Positions 1 through 8,554 of a stretch of DNA of 64,000 nucleotides are shown here, one piece after another (position 1 is the first letter of the stretch; each line of letters begins with the position of its first letter). The stretch is from contig NZ_JBIVRB010000001.1 of NCBI RefSeq assembly GCF_044755465.1, positions 62,001 through 126,000 of the forward strand, written 5' to 3'. Made by a program: the position numbers and the translations under genes. The notes below the pieces were generated by a model. That model was given only the letters and a program-made list of their open reading frames with translations, had not been told where the DNA came from and made no database searches. Origin of the DNA: Peterkaempfera sp044755465 (GTDB taxonomy: Bacteria > Actinomycetota > Actinomycetes > Streptomycetales > Streptomycetaceae).

Positions 1-1
1 G

Positions 2-235
2 ATATTCACGGCGGCCCAGGCCGTCGCCAGCGACCCCGCGGCGGCCTGGTCCCGGGACGGGAAGACGGGCGGAGAGCCCGAGACCCTGTTCAACCCGTGG
101 CACGACCTCCCCGACGTCGAGTGGGCCATCCCGGCCCGCTTCCGGGTGGACGGGCTGTACGACGGCGTCAGACTGCGCGTCATCGTGGAGCCCTACGGCG
201 AGGGGATCGTGTCGGCCTACCCGCTCATGTACTGA
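2..235 (+). CDS. C-terminal end of a polymorphic toxin, EndoU-like RNase domain (5' end outside window)
   Basis: Only the last 77 codons are present, open from the window edge to TGA at 233-235. The product ends in a pattern of hydrophobic strands, GVRLRVIVEP followed by GIVSAYP, before the stop. This matches the end of bacterial EndoU nuclease domains, where a GV-x-hhVhV strand precedes a final [IV]-[TS]-A-[YF]-P motif whose Ser/Thr helps bind or cleave RNA. EndoU domains of this kind are C-terminal toxin modules of secreted polymorphic toxins. The catalytic His-His-Lys residues would lie upstream, outside the window. The assignment rests on the terminal motif only, so it is moderate. Confidence 0.55.
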   Translation: MFTAAQAVASDPAAAWSRDGKTGGEPETLFNPWHDLPDVEWAIPARFRVDGLYDGVRLRVIVEPYGEGIVSAYPLMY

Positions 236-414
236 CCGATACCGGCTGCACTGGCCGGTACCGGCGCCGGGCGGTGCGCGCGTTCCGCCGACCGGGCGGC
301 CGCCGTCCATCGCCATACGATCGCCATAGCCCGCCTACCGTGCAACCACTCGTCGGCCGGCCCCAGCGGGCCGCCGTCCCGGTCCGGACGTCTTGATCAA
401 GGGGCGTGAACGCC

Positions 415-894
415 ATGGTTGCCGAACTCATCCGCGTCGCCGGCGATCGCCGGGTCAGCTACAACTCGGCCGTCGGCCATATCGCCACCGCACTGAGCCC
501 GCTCGGCGCGGCGGCCGGAATCACCGCCACGCTCTCGGCCTGCGCGTTCGAGTTCAAGCGGTTCAACACACAGCGCGCCATCGCCTCCGACATCATCCGA
601 ATGCGGCAGGAGACGATCGTGCGGACATTCGAGGCGGAGCGGGCCAAGGCCGCCATGGTGCACTTCTCGCTGCAAAACCAGTCCTTCGCCATTCAGGCCA
701 TGGTCCAGCAGTCCAGCGATCTGTCGGTCTCCGAGGAGCAGCGCATCCTGGCGGTGCAGACCATCAGCATCCTGACCGGCCAGATGCTGCATTACCACAT
801 CACCAGCGGCGATCAGCTCATCCGGCTGAGCGACTCGCTGCGACTCGGAGATGCCGAGGCGGCGGTCGCGGCCTGGCGTGCCATCAATTCCTGA
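415..894 (+). CDS. Hypothetical helical protein downstream of the EndoU toxin
   Basis: A 159-residue protein that I do not recognise. The ATG at 415 is preferred because AAGGGG ends about ten bases upstream; a GTG at 406 is in frame but too close to that site. The sequence is predicted mostly helical, with a weakly hydrophobic, small-residue segment near residues 20-45 and long amphipathic helices after it (for example EAERAKAAMVHFSLQNQSF). There is no signal peptide and no catalytic motif. It lies about 180 bases after the toxin stop and 32 bases before a two-TM gene on the same strand. A role as the toxin's immunity protein is possible from position but not shown. Confidence 0.6.
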   Translation: MVAELIRVAGDRRVSYNSAVGHIATALSPLGAAAGITATLSACAFEFKRFNTQRAIASDIIRMRQETIVRTFEAERAKAAMVHFSLQNQSFAIQAMVQQSSDLSVSEEQRILAVQTISILTGQMLHYHITSGDQLIRLSDSLRLGDAEAAVAAWRAINS

Positions 895-926
895 TCCCCA
901 GTCGCACTGTTCGGAGGTGGGCCCAG

Positions 927-1637
927 GTGGAACCCGGGGAGATCCTGCTCCTTTTCGCCCTGGCGCTGCTCGCAATCGGATTCATCGGCTGGGGAATAGC
1001 CTGGCTTTTCCAGAACGAGCTGCCGTACGTCGTCCTCGCTCTCGTCCTCGCGGCCATCGCGCTCATCGCCTGGTACCGGAGCAGCCGGTCGACTTCGCGC
1101 GTACCGGCCGCCGCCTCGGGCTCGGCCCTGGCCGACGCCCGCGCGGTCCGCCGTCGGCTGAGCGACATCAGCAGCGGACTGGAACGCGAATCGGCGCTTC
1201 TGGCGAGCATGCGCCTCGTGGCGCACGACGAGGTGAATTTCGCGCTGTACCGGCAGCGGCACTATGAAAGCCTGCTGCTCGCCGACCGCTGGTACGCACT
1301 CAAGCGCAGCGCCGTCCAGACCCGGGGCACGCTCTCCGGCGTACTGAACCGACTGCGCGAGGACAAGCGGCAGCTGGCCCGGAAGCGCGACCGCCTGCCC
1401 GCCCGGAGCCGGGCGGGCACGGTGCGCCAGTTGCAGGCGACCCAGAGCACCATTGACGACCTGTACGGCGCGCTGACCGCCCTCAGCGCGGAGATCGACC
1501 GGGGCAGCCTCCGCGTCAAGGAGTGCAACGACCGGACGGCCGTGCTCCGCGACCACATCCGGGACCACTGCGGCGCGGAGGGCCGGCGCTGGTATGCGCG
1601 GCTCGAAGCGCGCAAGCGCAAGAAGATCGGCAGCTAG
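927..1637 (+). CDS. Two-TM membrane protein with C-terminal coiled coil
   Basis: A GTG start with GGAGGTGG six bases upstream gives 236 residues. Residues 5-25 and 30-48 form two hydrophobic segments split by a short polar loop. From about residue 70 the protein is charged and helical with heptad-like spacing (AVRRRLSDISSGLERESALL and following), ending in a basic tail. The topology suggests a membrane anchor with a cytoplasmic coiled coil. It is 32 bases behind the preceding unknown gene and probably co-transcribed with it. The family was not recognised. An immunity or anchoring role beside the EndoU toxin is only a guess from position. Confidence 0.65.
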   Translation: MEPGEILLLFALALLAIGFIGWGIAWLFQNELPYVVLALVLAAIALIAWYRSSRSTSRVPAAASGSALADARAVRRRLSDISSGLERESALLASMRLVAHDEVNFALYRQRHYESLLLADRWYALKRSAVQTRGTLSGVLNRLREDKRQLARKRDRLPARSRAGTVRQLQATQSTIDDLYGALTALSAEIDRGSLRVKECNDRTAVLRDHIRDHCGAEGRRWYARLEARKRKKIGS

Positions 1638-1781
1638 CCGTATCCGTCACCGGTGTTGTCGACAGTCGGCAGCGGGGCCTGATCCGAGCGCGGAGACCCC
1701 GATGCGGTGGAGTTGTCCGGGGCCCACCGCACGGGGCCCTCGCGCCTCACCGAAATGCGGGCTAGGCTCGTCAAAGGATTC

Positions 1782-1792
1782 CGAAAGTTTCG
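1782..1792. promoter_or_regulatory. CGAAAGTTTCG palindrome, possible xylan-type operator
   Basis: CGAAA-G-TTTCG is an exact inverted repeat. Closely similar CGAAA-N-TTTCG elements are reported upstream of Streptomyces xylanase genes. Here it lies about 410 bases upstream of a gene for a hemicellulose-acting glucuronoyl esterase, which fits, but the regulator is not known and a single short palindrome can occur by chance. Confidence 0.4.
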
Positions 1793-1978
1793 ACAATGCT
1801 TCGCAAAGTGGCTGGTTCTTTCTATTGCATGAAGTCACTACCGGTCGAAGGCGCGGCTGATTTCCACTCATCCGCCCGGCTTTGGTGGGCGTCGTATGCG
1901 TCGGAAGAAGTGCCAGAACAGCCAACCTGAGCACCCCCGTGCCCATGTGTTGTCATGCCCTTGGCCACTTCCTACTCT

Positions 1979-1992
1979 TGGGAGCGCTCCCA
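1979..1992. promoter_or_regulatory. CebR operator (TGGGAGCGCTCCCA)
   Basis: An exact copy of the 14-base palindrome TGGGAGCGCTCCCA, the binding site of the cellobiose/cellotriose-responsive LacI-family repressor CebR in Streptomyces and related actinobacteria. It lies about 210 bases upstream of the start of a secreted CE15 esterase that carries a cellulose-binding CBM2 module, so substrate and regulator agree. Confidence 0.9.
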
Positions 1993-2201
1993 ACCCCACC
2001 CGGTTCTGGTTCTGGTGCCCTGCGACCCGTGAAACGCCCCACCGGGAAACCCAAGCCCCTTCCCGGACACCACGCTCGCAGCGGCACTTCCCACGGCGGG
2101 TCCGCGACCCCAACCCACCTGCACCAGCGGGTCCGCGGTTCCCGGCCGACCGGGCAGGGCCCACCCGCGTCAACCGCGCGCCTTCCTCCGGAGGTCCCTC
2201 C

Positions 2202-4004
2202 ATGCGCTTTCCTCGCTATCGATATCGGCCCCAGGCGTGGGCAGCCGCCGTACTGGTGGCCGCCGCGAGCCTGACCGTCCCCCTCCTCACCCCGCAGGCA
2301 GGTGCCGCCGACAGAACGGTCGCCGCCGCGCAGGTACAGGCCGCCGCCGTGGAAGACGACAGTGCCGGCTGCACGGTGCCCAACCAGGGCTCCTCGCCGT
2401 CCAACTCCATGCTGCCCGACCCCTTCAAGAAGCTGGACGGCACCCGCATCTCCACCAAGTCCGACTGGCGGTGTCGCCGGGCCGAGATCGAGTCGCTGGC
2501 CGAGAAGACCGTCTACGGCCCCAAGCCCGCAAAGCCCGCCGGCGTCACGGGTACGGTCTCCAACAGCAGCATCACGGTGAAGGTGACGGACCAGGGCAAG
2601 ACCGCCAGCTTCTCGGCGGGCGTCAGCCTGCCCAGCGGCTCCGGCCCCTTCCCGGCCGTCATCGTGCTGGGCGGCCTCGGGGCGGACACGGCCACCATCA
2701 AGGCCGCCGGCGCTGCCATCATCAGCTACGACCCCTACTCGGTCGGCGCCGAGGGCACGGCGCGGAACAACAAGCAGGGCGCGTTCTACAGCATCTACGG
2801 CTCGTCAAGCAGCACGGGGCTGCTGATGGCCTGGTCCTGGGGCGTGAGCCGGATCATCGACGTCATCGAGCAGTCGGGCGGCAACATCCTCAAGGCGGAT
2901 GCGACCGGCGTGACGGGATGCTCGCGGTTCGGCAAGGGCGCCATCGTGGCCGGCGCCTTCGACCAGCGCATCGCGCTGACCATGCCCATCGAGTCGGGCA
3001 GCGGTGGTGTCCCCATCCTCCGCGGCATTCCCGGGGAGAACGGCGCCCAGCCGCTGAACAGCGCCTTCACCGAGCAGCCGTGGCTCGGCGACGCGTTCAG
3101 CCCCTACACGGGCAACCCGAACACGCTGCCGGTGGACACCCACGAGATCGTCGGCATGGTCGCGCCGCGAGGACTGTTCATCATGGAGAACCCCTCCGTC
3201 GACTGGCTGGCCGCCAAGTCGGGGAGTGTGGCCGCTCTGGGCGGAGCCGAGGTCTACAAGGCGCTCGGCGTACAGAGCAACATCACCTACTGGTCGGACG
3301 TCCAGGACGGGACCCACTGCGCGGTCAGGTCCGAGTGGAAGACCCCGCTGCAGCAGAACCTCCAGAAGTTCCTGCTGGGCACGGGCAACGGCTCCGGTGT
3401 GTTCCGGATCGCGCCCAGCAAGTCCGGCAACCTGGCCTCCTGGCGGGACTGGCAGACGCCGACCCTGACCGACGGTGGAAGCACCACCGGCGGGACCACC
3501 ACCGGCGGCACGACCACCGGCGGGACCACCACGGGAGGGACCACCACCGGCGGGACCACCACGGGAGGGACCACCACCGGCGGCACGACCACGGGAGGGA
3601 CCACCACCGGGGGCACCACCACCGGCGGCACCACCACCGGCGGCACCACCACGGGCGGCACGACCACCGGCGGAGCCACCACGGGCGGCGGCGGCACGAG
3701 CGGCGCCTGCACTGCCACCTACCAGAACATCAGCACCTGGCCCGGCGGCCTCCAGGGCGAGGTGTCGGTCCGCAACAACGGCACCGGCACGCTCAACGGC
3801 TGGACCGTCGGCATGACCCTCGCATCCGGCCAGACCATCAGCAGCATCTGGAGCGGCGCGAACAGCGGCACCAGCGGGTCCATCACGGTCAAGAACGTGG
3901 ACTGGAACGGCACCCTCGCCGCCAACGGCACCACCACCTTCGGCTACACCGCCACCGGCAGCTCCTCCGCCGCACCCAGCAACATCACCTGCACCAGCCC
4001 CTGA
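2202..4004 (+). CDS. Secreted glucuronoyl methylesterase (CE15) with C-terminal CBM2
   Basis: A 600-residue secreted enzyme expected to cleave ester bonds between lignin alcohols and 4-O-methyl-glucuronic acid on xylan. A signal peptide spans residues 1 to about 36 (hydrophobic core AAAVLVAAASL, cleavage near AGA-A). The CE15 alpha/beta-hydrolase domain runs from about 55 to 420: nucleophile Ser241 in GCSRFGKG, probable acid Glu264 in PIESGSGG, and His372 in DGTHC, with the family block HEIVGMVAPRGLF at 314-326. A Gly/Thr repeat linker (about 427-495) joins a CBM2 cellulose-binding module (about 498-600) with terminal cysteines. The start at 2202 has GGAGG upstream. CebR-type and CGAAAGTTTCG palindromes upstream suggest induction by cellulose and perhaps xylan breakdown products. 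Confidence 0.92.
   Translation: MRFPRYRYRPQAWAAAVLVAAASLTVPLLTPQAGAADRTVAAAQVQAAAVEDDSAGCTVPNQGSSPSNSMLPDPFKKLDGTRISTKSDWRCRRAEIESLAEKTVYGPKPAKPAGVTGTVSNSSITVKVTDQGKTASFSAGVSLPSGSGPFPAVIVLGGLGADTATIKAAGAAIISYDPYSVGAEGTARNNKQGAFYSIYGSSSSTGLLMAWSWGVSRIIDVIEQSGGNILKADATGVTGCSRFGKGAIVAGAFDQRIALTMPIESGSGGVPILRGIPGENGAQPLNSAFTEQPWLGDAFSPYTGNPNTLPVDTHEIVGMVAPRGLFIMENPSVDWLAAKSGSVAALGGAEVYKALGVQSNITYWSDVQDGTHCAVRSEWKTPLQQNLQKFLLGTGNGSGVFRIAPSKSGNLASWRDWQTPTLTDGGSTTGGTTTGGTTTGGTTTGGTTTGGTTTGGTTTGGTTTGGTTTGGTTTGGTTTGGTTTGGTTTGGATTGGGGTSGACTATYQNISTWPGGLQGEVSVRNNGTGTLNGWTVGMTLASGQTISSIWSGANSGTSGSITVKNVDWNGTLAANGTTTFGYTATGSSSAAPSNITCTSP
3481..3685 (+). repeat. 15-bp tandem repeat encoding the TTGGT linker
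   Basis: About 13 units of a 15-base repeat (ACC ACC ACC GGC GG-like, with synonymous changes) code for the pentapeptide linker between the CE15 and CBM2 domains. The repeat number is likely to vary between strains through slippage. The minus strand reads as a PPVVV repeat, which is only a shadow. Confidence 0.9.
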
Positions 4005-4482
4005 TCACCCCGGCCACCCCGAGTTCCCGCCCCGGCACCGACGCACCGCGCCGGGGCGGGAGCCCGGCGGCCGCCGATCCGGCGACCCGGGCCCACGGCA
4101 CCCGTCCCAGCGGGACCGCCACCGGACGGACCACGGGGGACGGAGCGGCAGGGAGCGTTCGCCGCCAGCGCCCGGACCAGGCCGGGCCGCGCACCTCGCT
4201 GCCCCGGCACCAGCCGAACGATCCCGAGCGGCACTCGGTGGCGCCCACTCCAAGCCGCCGCAGACCCGCCCGAACAGCCGACCCGCCCGAACAGCCCACC
4301 CGCCCGAACAGCCCACCCGTGGCCCTGCCCGCGCCCCTCGTCCCGGAGCGAGGGCCGCCCCGGAGCCCGCCGCAGCTCACCCCCGTACCGGGCAGGGCAG
4401 GCCGCCCACCCCTTACCACGCCACCGCCTGCCGGTCACCCAGGACCGAAGCAGGCCGTACCGGACCGTAGGAAAGGCCCACC
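4005..4482. other. Intergenic region between the two esterase genes
   Basis: About 480 bases with no convincing gene. A short tandem repeat of a CCGCCCGAACAGCC-type unit occurs three times at about 4266-4318. No CebR-type palindrome is present here. A GGAAAGG ribosome binding site lies at 4470-4476, before the next gene. Confidence 0.5.
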
Positions 4483-5844
4483 ATGCGCACCAAGTCCTCC
4501 CTTGTCAGCCTGATCGCGGCCGGCGCCCTGGCAGCCGCCGTCGTGGTGACCACACCGGCGGTGGGAGCCGGACACCCACCCCTCACCCATGCGCCGGGCC
4601 CGGCCAACGCCGCCGGCCCGAGAGAGCCGAACGCCCACTGGGTGGGCACCTGGGCCGCGATGCCGCAGCTGACGGAGCCGAGCAACATGCCGCCGGCGCC
4701 CTTCACCCAGGACGACGCCGTCCTGGTGAACGCCACGGTGCGCCAGACCGTCCACGTCTCGGTCGGCGGCAAGCACATACGGCTGCGCATCTCCAACGCG
4801 TTCGGGGGCGCGGCGCTGCCCATCACCGCGGTGTCCGTGGCCCTCCCCGCCGGCGGCCAGGCCGGCACCGGCGCCATCCAGCCCGGCACCACGCACCCGG
4901 TGACCTTCCAGGGCCGGTCGTCGGCGTCGGTACCGGTCGGGGCGCAGGCCGTCTCCGACCCGCTGGACTTCCCGATCCAGCCCGACTCCAACCTCACGGT
5001 GACGCTCTACCTGGCCGACGGCCAGGCGTCCACCTCCATCACCTCGCACCCGGGCTCCCGTACCACCTCGTACCTGCTGACCGGCAACCATGTGAAGGAC
5101 GCGAACCTGGCCGGGGCCGCCACCGCCGACCACTGGTACTTCCTCAGCGGCGTCGAGGTCTGGTCCAAGGCCGACACCTCCGCCGCCGTGGTGCTCGGCG
5201 ACTCCCTGACGGACGGCCGCGGTTCCACCACCAACGGCAACGACCGCTGGCCCGACCAGCTGCTGAAGCGGCTGGAGAGCCGGCCGGGCTCCGCGTCGGT
5301 CGCGCTGCTCAACCAGGCGGCCGGCGGCAACCGGCTGCTCAACGACGGGCTGGGCCCCAACGGCCTCGCCCGGGTCGACCGCGACATCCTGGCGCAGAGC
5401 GGTGTCGACTGGCTCCTGGTCTTCGAGGGGATCAACGACATCGGTACGGCGGACGCCACCAAGGCGGCCCAGCGGCAGGTGGCAGCCGATGTCATCGCGG
5501 CGTACGAGCAGATCGTCGCCATGGCGCACGCCCAGGGCATCCGGGTGTACGGGGTGACCCTGACCCCCATGGGCGGTGCCGACTACGACGACCCCGACGG
5601 CTACCGCGAGGCGGCCCGGCAGACGGTGAACACCTGGATTCGCACCAGCGGCCGGTTCGACAGCGTGATCGACTTCGACCGGGCCGCCCGCGACCCGCAG
5701 CACCCCCGGCAGCTGCGCCCCACCTTCGACGTCGGAGACCACCTGCACCTCAACCCGACCGGCTACCAGGCGCTCGCGGAAGCCATCCCGACCACCCTCT
5801 TCCGGCAGCAGCCGCTCACCCCGGGCTTCGGCTACAACGGCTGA
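4483..5844 (+). CDS. Secreted SGNH/GDSL-family esterase
   Basis: A 453-residue secreted hydrolase. A Sec signal peptide covers residues 1 to about 29. A beta-rich N-terminal domain with WVGTWAAMPQ and a conserved NAFG block (about 52-225) precedes the SGNH hydrolase domain. The catalytic motifs are all visible: block I GDSL with Ser241, block II Gly281-Gly282, block III GIND with Asn318, and block V D419-x-x-H422 in GDHLHLN. Proteins with this two-domain layout are usually carbohydrate deacetylases or related esterases. The exact substrate cannot be read from the sequence. It follows the CE15 gene on the same strand, so a joint role in plant-polymer breakdown is plausible. A strong hairpin ends the transcript at 5921-5953. 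Confidence 0.88.
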   Translation: MRTKSSLVSLIAAGALAAAVVVTTPAVGAGHPPLTHAPGPANAAGPREPNAHWVGTWAAMPQLTEPSNMPPAPFTQDDAVLVNATVRQTVHVSVGGKHIRLRISNAFGGAALPITAVSVALPAGGQAGTGAIQPGTTHPVTFQGRSSASVPVGAQAVSDPLDFPIQPDSNLTVTLYLADGQASTSITSHPGSRTTSYLLTGNHVKDANLAGAATADHWYFLSGVEVWSKADTSAAVVLGDSLTDGRGSTTNGNDRWPDQLLKRLESRPGSASVALLNQAAGGNRLLNDGLGPNGLARVDRDILAQSGVDWLLVFEGINDIGTADATKAAQRQVAADVIAAYEQIVAMAHAQGIRVYGVTLTPMGGADYDDPDGYREAARQTVNTWIRTSGRFDSVIDFDRAARDPQHPRQLRPTFDVGDHLHLNPTGYQALAEAIPTTLFRQQPLTPGFGYNG

Positions 5845-5920
5845 CCCCCGGCGACCCCGGGCCGACCGTCCCACCCGGAGCGGACGGCCGAAACCCACCC
5901 GATAGCCCATGAAAACGCGA

Positions 5921-5953
5921 AAGGCCCAGCTCATACGGAATGAGCTGGGCCTT
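5921..5953. terminator. Bidirectional hairpin terminator
   Basis: A perfect 14-base stem (AAGGCCCAGCTCAT with ATGAGCTGGGCCTT) closes a 5-base loop between the SGNH esterase gene on the plus strand and tRNA-Lys on the minus strand, placed to terminate both. Confidence 0.85.
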
Positions 5954-5960
5954 GACCGTG

Positions 5961-6033
5961 TGGGCCGCCAGGGGCTCGAACCCTGAACCTACGGATTAAA
6001 AGTCCGCAGCTCTGCCAATTGAGCTAGCGGCCC
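5961..6033 (-). tRNA. tRNA-Lys (anticodon TTT)
   Basis: A 73-nucleotide cloverleaf on the minus strand. Acceptor GGGCCGC (6033-6027) pairs with GCGGCCC and the discriminator base is A. The anticodon loop CTTTTAA gives TTT, and the T arm contains GGTTCGAGCC. No CCA is encoded. Confidence 0.96.
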
Positions 6034-6151
6034 GGTGGCGGTGCGGCCGTAGGGTGCGGCTGCTGCCGGAAGAAGACTACCCGGAGATGCCGGTGGCTTC
6101 GCCATCGCATTGCGGAGCCGGGGGCCGAGATGTGGCGCCGGGAGTACGGCA

Positions 6152-6184
6152 GCGGGCCCGCCCCGTGCGATAGGGCGGGCCCGC
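6152..6184 (-). terminator. Terminator hairpin of the DEAD-box helicase gene
   Basis: A GC-rich inverted repeat (GCGGGCCCGCCC with GGGCGGGCCCGC, 12-base stem) sits just 3' of the helicase stop on the minus strand. Confidence 0.75.
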
Positions 6185-6208
6185 GGCCGTCAGAGTGCTG
6201 AGTCGGCG

Positions 6209-8554
6209 TCAGCCGTTGCGCTTCCAGCGCGGCTTGCGGTCACCGAAGCCACCGCCGCCGGTGCCACCGTTGTCGCGGCGCTCGAAGCCCCGGCTGCCGG
6301 TGCCGCCGCTGCGGTCGCGGTCGCCGTACGACGAGCCGCTGTGCGTGCCCTGCGGGCGACCGGTGCCGGAGCGGTGGTCGTCGCGCCGGGCGAACGGACG
6401 GCTGGTGCGGTCGCGGTCCCCGAAGGACGGGCGGGCGCCACGGTCGCGGTCGCCGCCGTACGGGCGGTCGAAGGAGCGGGCCGGGCGCTCGCCGCCACGG
6501 TCACGGTTGAAGCTGCCGCCACGGTCGTCGCGGCGCTCGAACGAACGGCCGCCACGGTCGTCGCGGTCACGGTCGAAGGAACGCGCCGGACGCTCGCCGC
6601 CACGGTCGCGGTTGAAGCTGCCGCCACGGTCGTCACGGCGCTCGAACGGGCGACCGCCACGGTCGTCACGACGCTCGAACGAACGGCCACCACGGTCGTC
6701 GCGGTCACGGCTGCCGAAGTTGCCCCGGTCGTCACGACGCTCGTACGGGCGACCGCCACGGTCGTCGCGGCGCTCGAACGAACGGCCACCACGGTCGTCG
6801 CGGTCACGGTCGAAGGAACGCGCCGGACGCTCGCCGCCACGGTCCCCACCACGGTCACGGTCGCGGTTGTACGGCGGGCGCTCGCTGCGCGCCTCGCGGT
6901 ACGACGTACCACGCTCGCGCTCGCGCTCCTGCGGCTCGGCCGCGGCCACGGCCGGGGCCTGCTCGGCGGGCTCGACCACCGGAGCGGCGGCGGACTCGTC
7001 GAGGGTGACGACGGCCTCGGCCGGCGCCTCGTCCTCGATGCCCAGCTCGGCCCGCTCGCGCGCCGCGCGGGCGGCCAGCCGGTCCGCGTCCTCACGCAGC
7101 TCGGCCGCGCGCCGCTGGAGCTTCTCCAGGTGGCGGGTCACCTCTTCGACCTCGCGCTCGGCGGCCTTGGCGGCACCGGCCGCGCCCTCCGCCTGGACCT
7201 CGGTCAGCGAGCGGGCGCCGGTGATCCGGGCCACATCGGCGTCGAAGGCGCCGCCCACCACATGGCGGGAGGCGTCGACCCCGGCGTCCTCCATCAGCCG
7301 GAAGATGCCCCGGCGCTGGTGCGGCAGCACCAGGGTGACCACGATGCCGGAGCGGCCGGCACGGGCGGTGCGGCCGGAGCGGTGCAGGTAGTCCTTGTGG
7401 TCGCCGGCCGGGTCCACGTTCAGCACCAGGTCGATGCCGTCGACGTGGATGCCACGGGCGGCGACGTCGGTGGCGACCAGGACGTTGACGTATCCGTCCT
7501 TGAAGTCGCCCAGGGTCCGGGTGCGGGCGCCCTGGGTCATGCCGCCGTGCAGCGCGTCGGCGCGCACCCCGGCCTCGATCAGCTGCTCGGCCACCCGGTC
7601 GGCACCCATCTGGGTACGGACGAAGATGATCGTGCGGCCCTTGCGGGCGGCGATCGCGTTGGTGATCGGCGCCTTGTCCTTGGGCTTCACCACGAGGATG
7701 TGGTGGGTCATGGTGGTGACGGCGCCCGCCGACGGGTCGACCTCGTGGGTGACCGGGTTCTGCAGGTAACGCTTGACCAGGGTGTCGATCTCGTTCTCGA
7801 GCGTGGCCGAGAAGAGCATCCGCTGGCCGCCGGCCGGCACCAGGTCGAGGATCTCGGTGACCTCGGGCAGGAAGCCCATGTCGGCCATCTGGTCCGCCTC
7901 GTCCAGGACGGCGATCTGCACCTCGTCCAGCGTGGCGGCACCACGGTCGATCAGGTCGCGCAGCCGACCGGGGGTGGCGACGAGGACGTCCACGCCGCGC
8001 TCCAGCGCGTAGATCTGGCGGGGCATCGACGTGCCGCCGCAGACCACCTTGAGGTTGAGGCCGAGCACCGAGCCGTACGGCTCCAGCGCGTCGGAGACCT
8101 GCATGGCCAGCTCGCGGGTCGGGACCAGGATCAGGCCGCGCGGCCGCTTGGCCCGGGTGCGGCCCTCGGCGAGCCGGGTGAGCAGCGGCAGGCCGAAGCT
8201 CAGGGTCTTGCCGGAGCCGGTGCGGCCACGGCCCAGCACGTCCTTGCCGGCCAGCGCGTCCGGGATGGTCGCGGCCTGGATCGGGAACGGGACGGTGACG
8301 CCGCGCTTCGCGAGGGCGCGGACGATGTCGTCGTGCAGGCCCAGGTCACCGAAGGTGGCGGTGGGCTCCTCGACGGACCCCGCTGCGGGGGCGTCGGCGT
8401 CGATGTCGGCGGCGTCGTCCAGGACGTCCGCCGGATCGGTGACATCCGCCACATCGGCGGTGAGGGCGTCGGGGACCACTACGGCCTCGACGGGGGCATC
8501 GGCGGCGGAACCGCTCGCGGGCATGGCGAAGCGGTCGTCGTCAACGAGAGACAT
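6209..8554 (-). CDS. DEAD-box ATP-dependent RNA helicase with RGG/RDD-rich tail
   Basis: A 781-residue cytoplasmic RNA helicase. An acidic N-terminal extension (1-65) precedes the helicase core: Q-motif region near 68-95, Walker A GRTGSGKT (110-117), PTREL (145-149), TPGR (194-197), DEAD (218-221), SAT (249-251) and HRSGRTARAG in domain 2. A helical segment (about 460-515) leads to a tail of about 250 residues made of repeated RDDRGGR(S/P)FERR units, a likely RNA-binding or condensate-forming region. The start has GGAAGG eight bases upstream, and the 280 bases beyond it (8555-8834) hold no gene, leaving room for a long 5' leader. Tailed helicases of this type are often cold- or ribosome-assembly-related. 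The specific function is not determined. Confidence 0.93.
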   Translation of the reverse strand: MSLVDDDRFAMPASGSAADAPVEAVVVPDALTADVADVTDPADVLDDAADIDADAPAAGSVEEPTATFGDLGLHDDIVRALAKRGVTVPFPIQAATIPDALAGKDVLGRGRTGSGKTLSFGLPLLTRLAEGRTRAKRPRGLILVPTRELAMQVSDALEPYGSVLGLNLKVVCGGTSMPRQIYALERGVDVLVATPGRLRDLIDRGAATLDEVQIAVLDEADQMADMGFLPEVTEILDLVPAGGQRMLFSATLENEIDTLVKRYLQNPVTHEVDPSAGAVTTMTHHILVVKPKDKAPITNAIAARKGRTIIFVRTQMGADRVAEQLIEAGVRADALHGGMTQGARTRTLGDFKDGYVNVLVATDVAARGIHVDGIDLVLNVDPAGDHKDYLHRSGRTARAGRSGIVVTLVLPHQRRGIFRLMEDAGVDASRHVVGGAFDADVARITGARSLTEVQAEGAAGAAKAAEREVEEVTRHLEKLQRRAAELREDADRLAARAARERAELGIEDEAPAEAVVTLDESAAAPVVEPAEQAPAVAAAEPQERERERGTSYREARSERPPYNRDRDRGGDRGGERPARSFDRDRDDRGGRSFERRDDRGGRPYERRDDRGNFGSRDRDDRGGRSFERRDDRGGRPFERRDDRGGSFNRDRGGERPARSFDRDRDDRGGRSFERRDDRGGSFNRDRGGERPARSFDRPYGGDRDRGARPSFGDRDRTSRPFARRDDHRSGTGRPQGTHSGSSYGDRDRSGGTGSRGFERRDNGGTGGGGFGDRKPRWKRNG
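6466..6850 (-). repeat. Internal tandem repeats in the helicase tail
   Basis: Nearly identical blocks of about 50-150 bases recur, coding for RGGERPARSFDRDRDDRGG and RSFERRDDRGG units. Several copies differ by only a few bases, suggesting recent expansion or gene conversion within the gene. Confidence 0.8.

Larger units (their letters stand above)
1638..2201. other. Regulatory intergenic region before the CE15 esterase gene
   Basis: About 560 bases without a credible gene. It holds a perfect 11-base palindrome at 1782-1792 and a perfect 14-base CebR-type palindrome at 1979-1992. A strong ribosome binding site (CCGGAGGT) lies just upstream of the esterase start. The stretch from 1770 to 1850 is more AT-rich than its surroundings and may contain the promoter. 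Confidence 0.6.

Noticed and set aside
393..926. Upstream extension of the two-TM gene in the same frame from position 393
   Set aside because: The extension overlaps the neighbouring gene in another frame, is Arg/His-rich shadow sequence, and the GTG at 927 has a good ribosome binding site.
3481..3685. CRISPR-like appearance of the regular repeats
   Set aside because: The units are contiguous 15-base codon repeats without spacers and encode a protein linker in frame.
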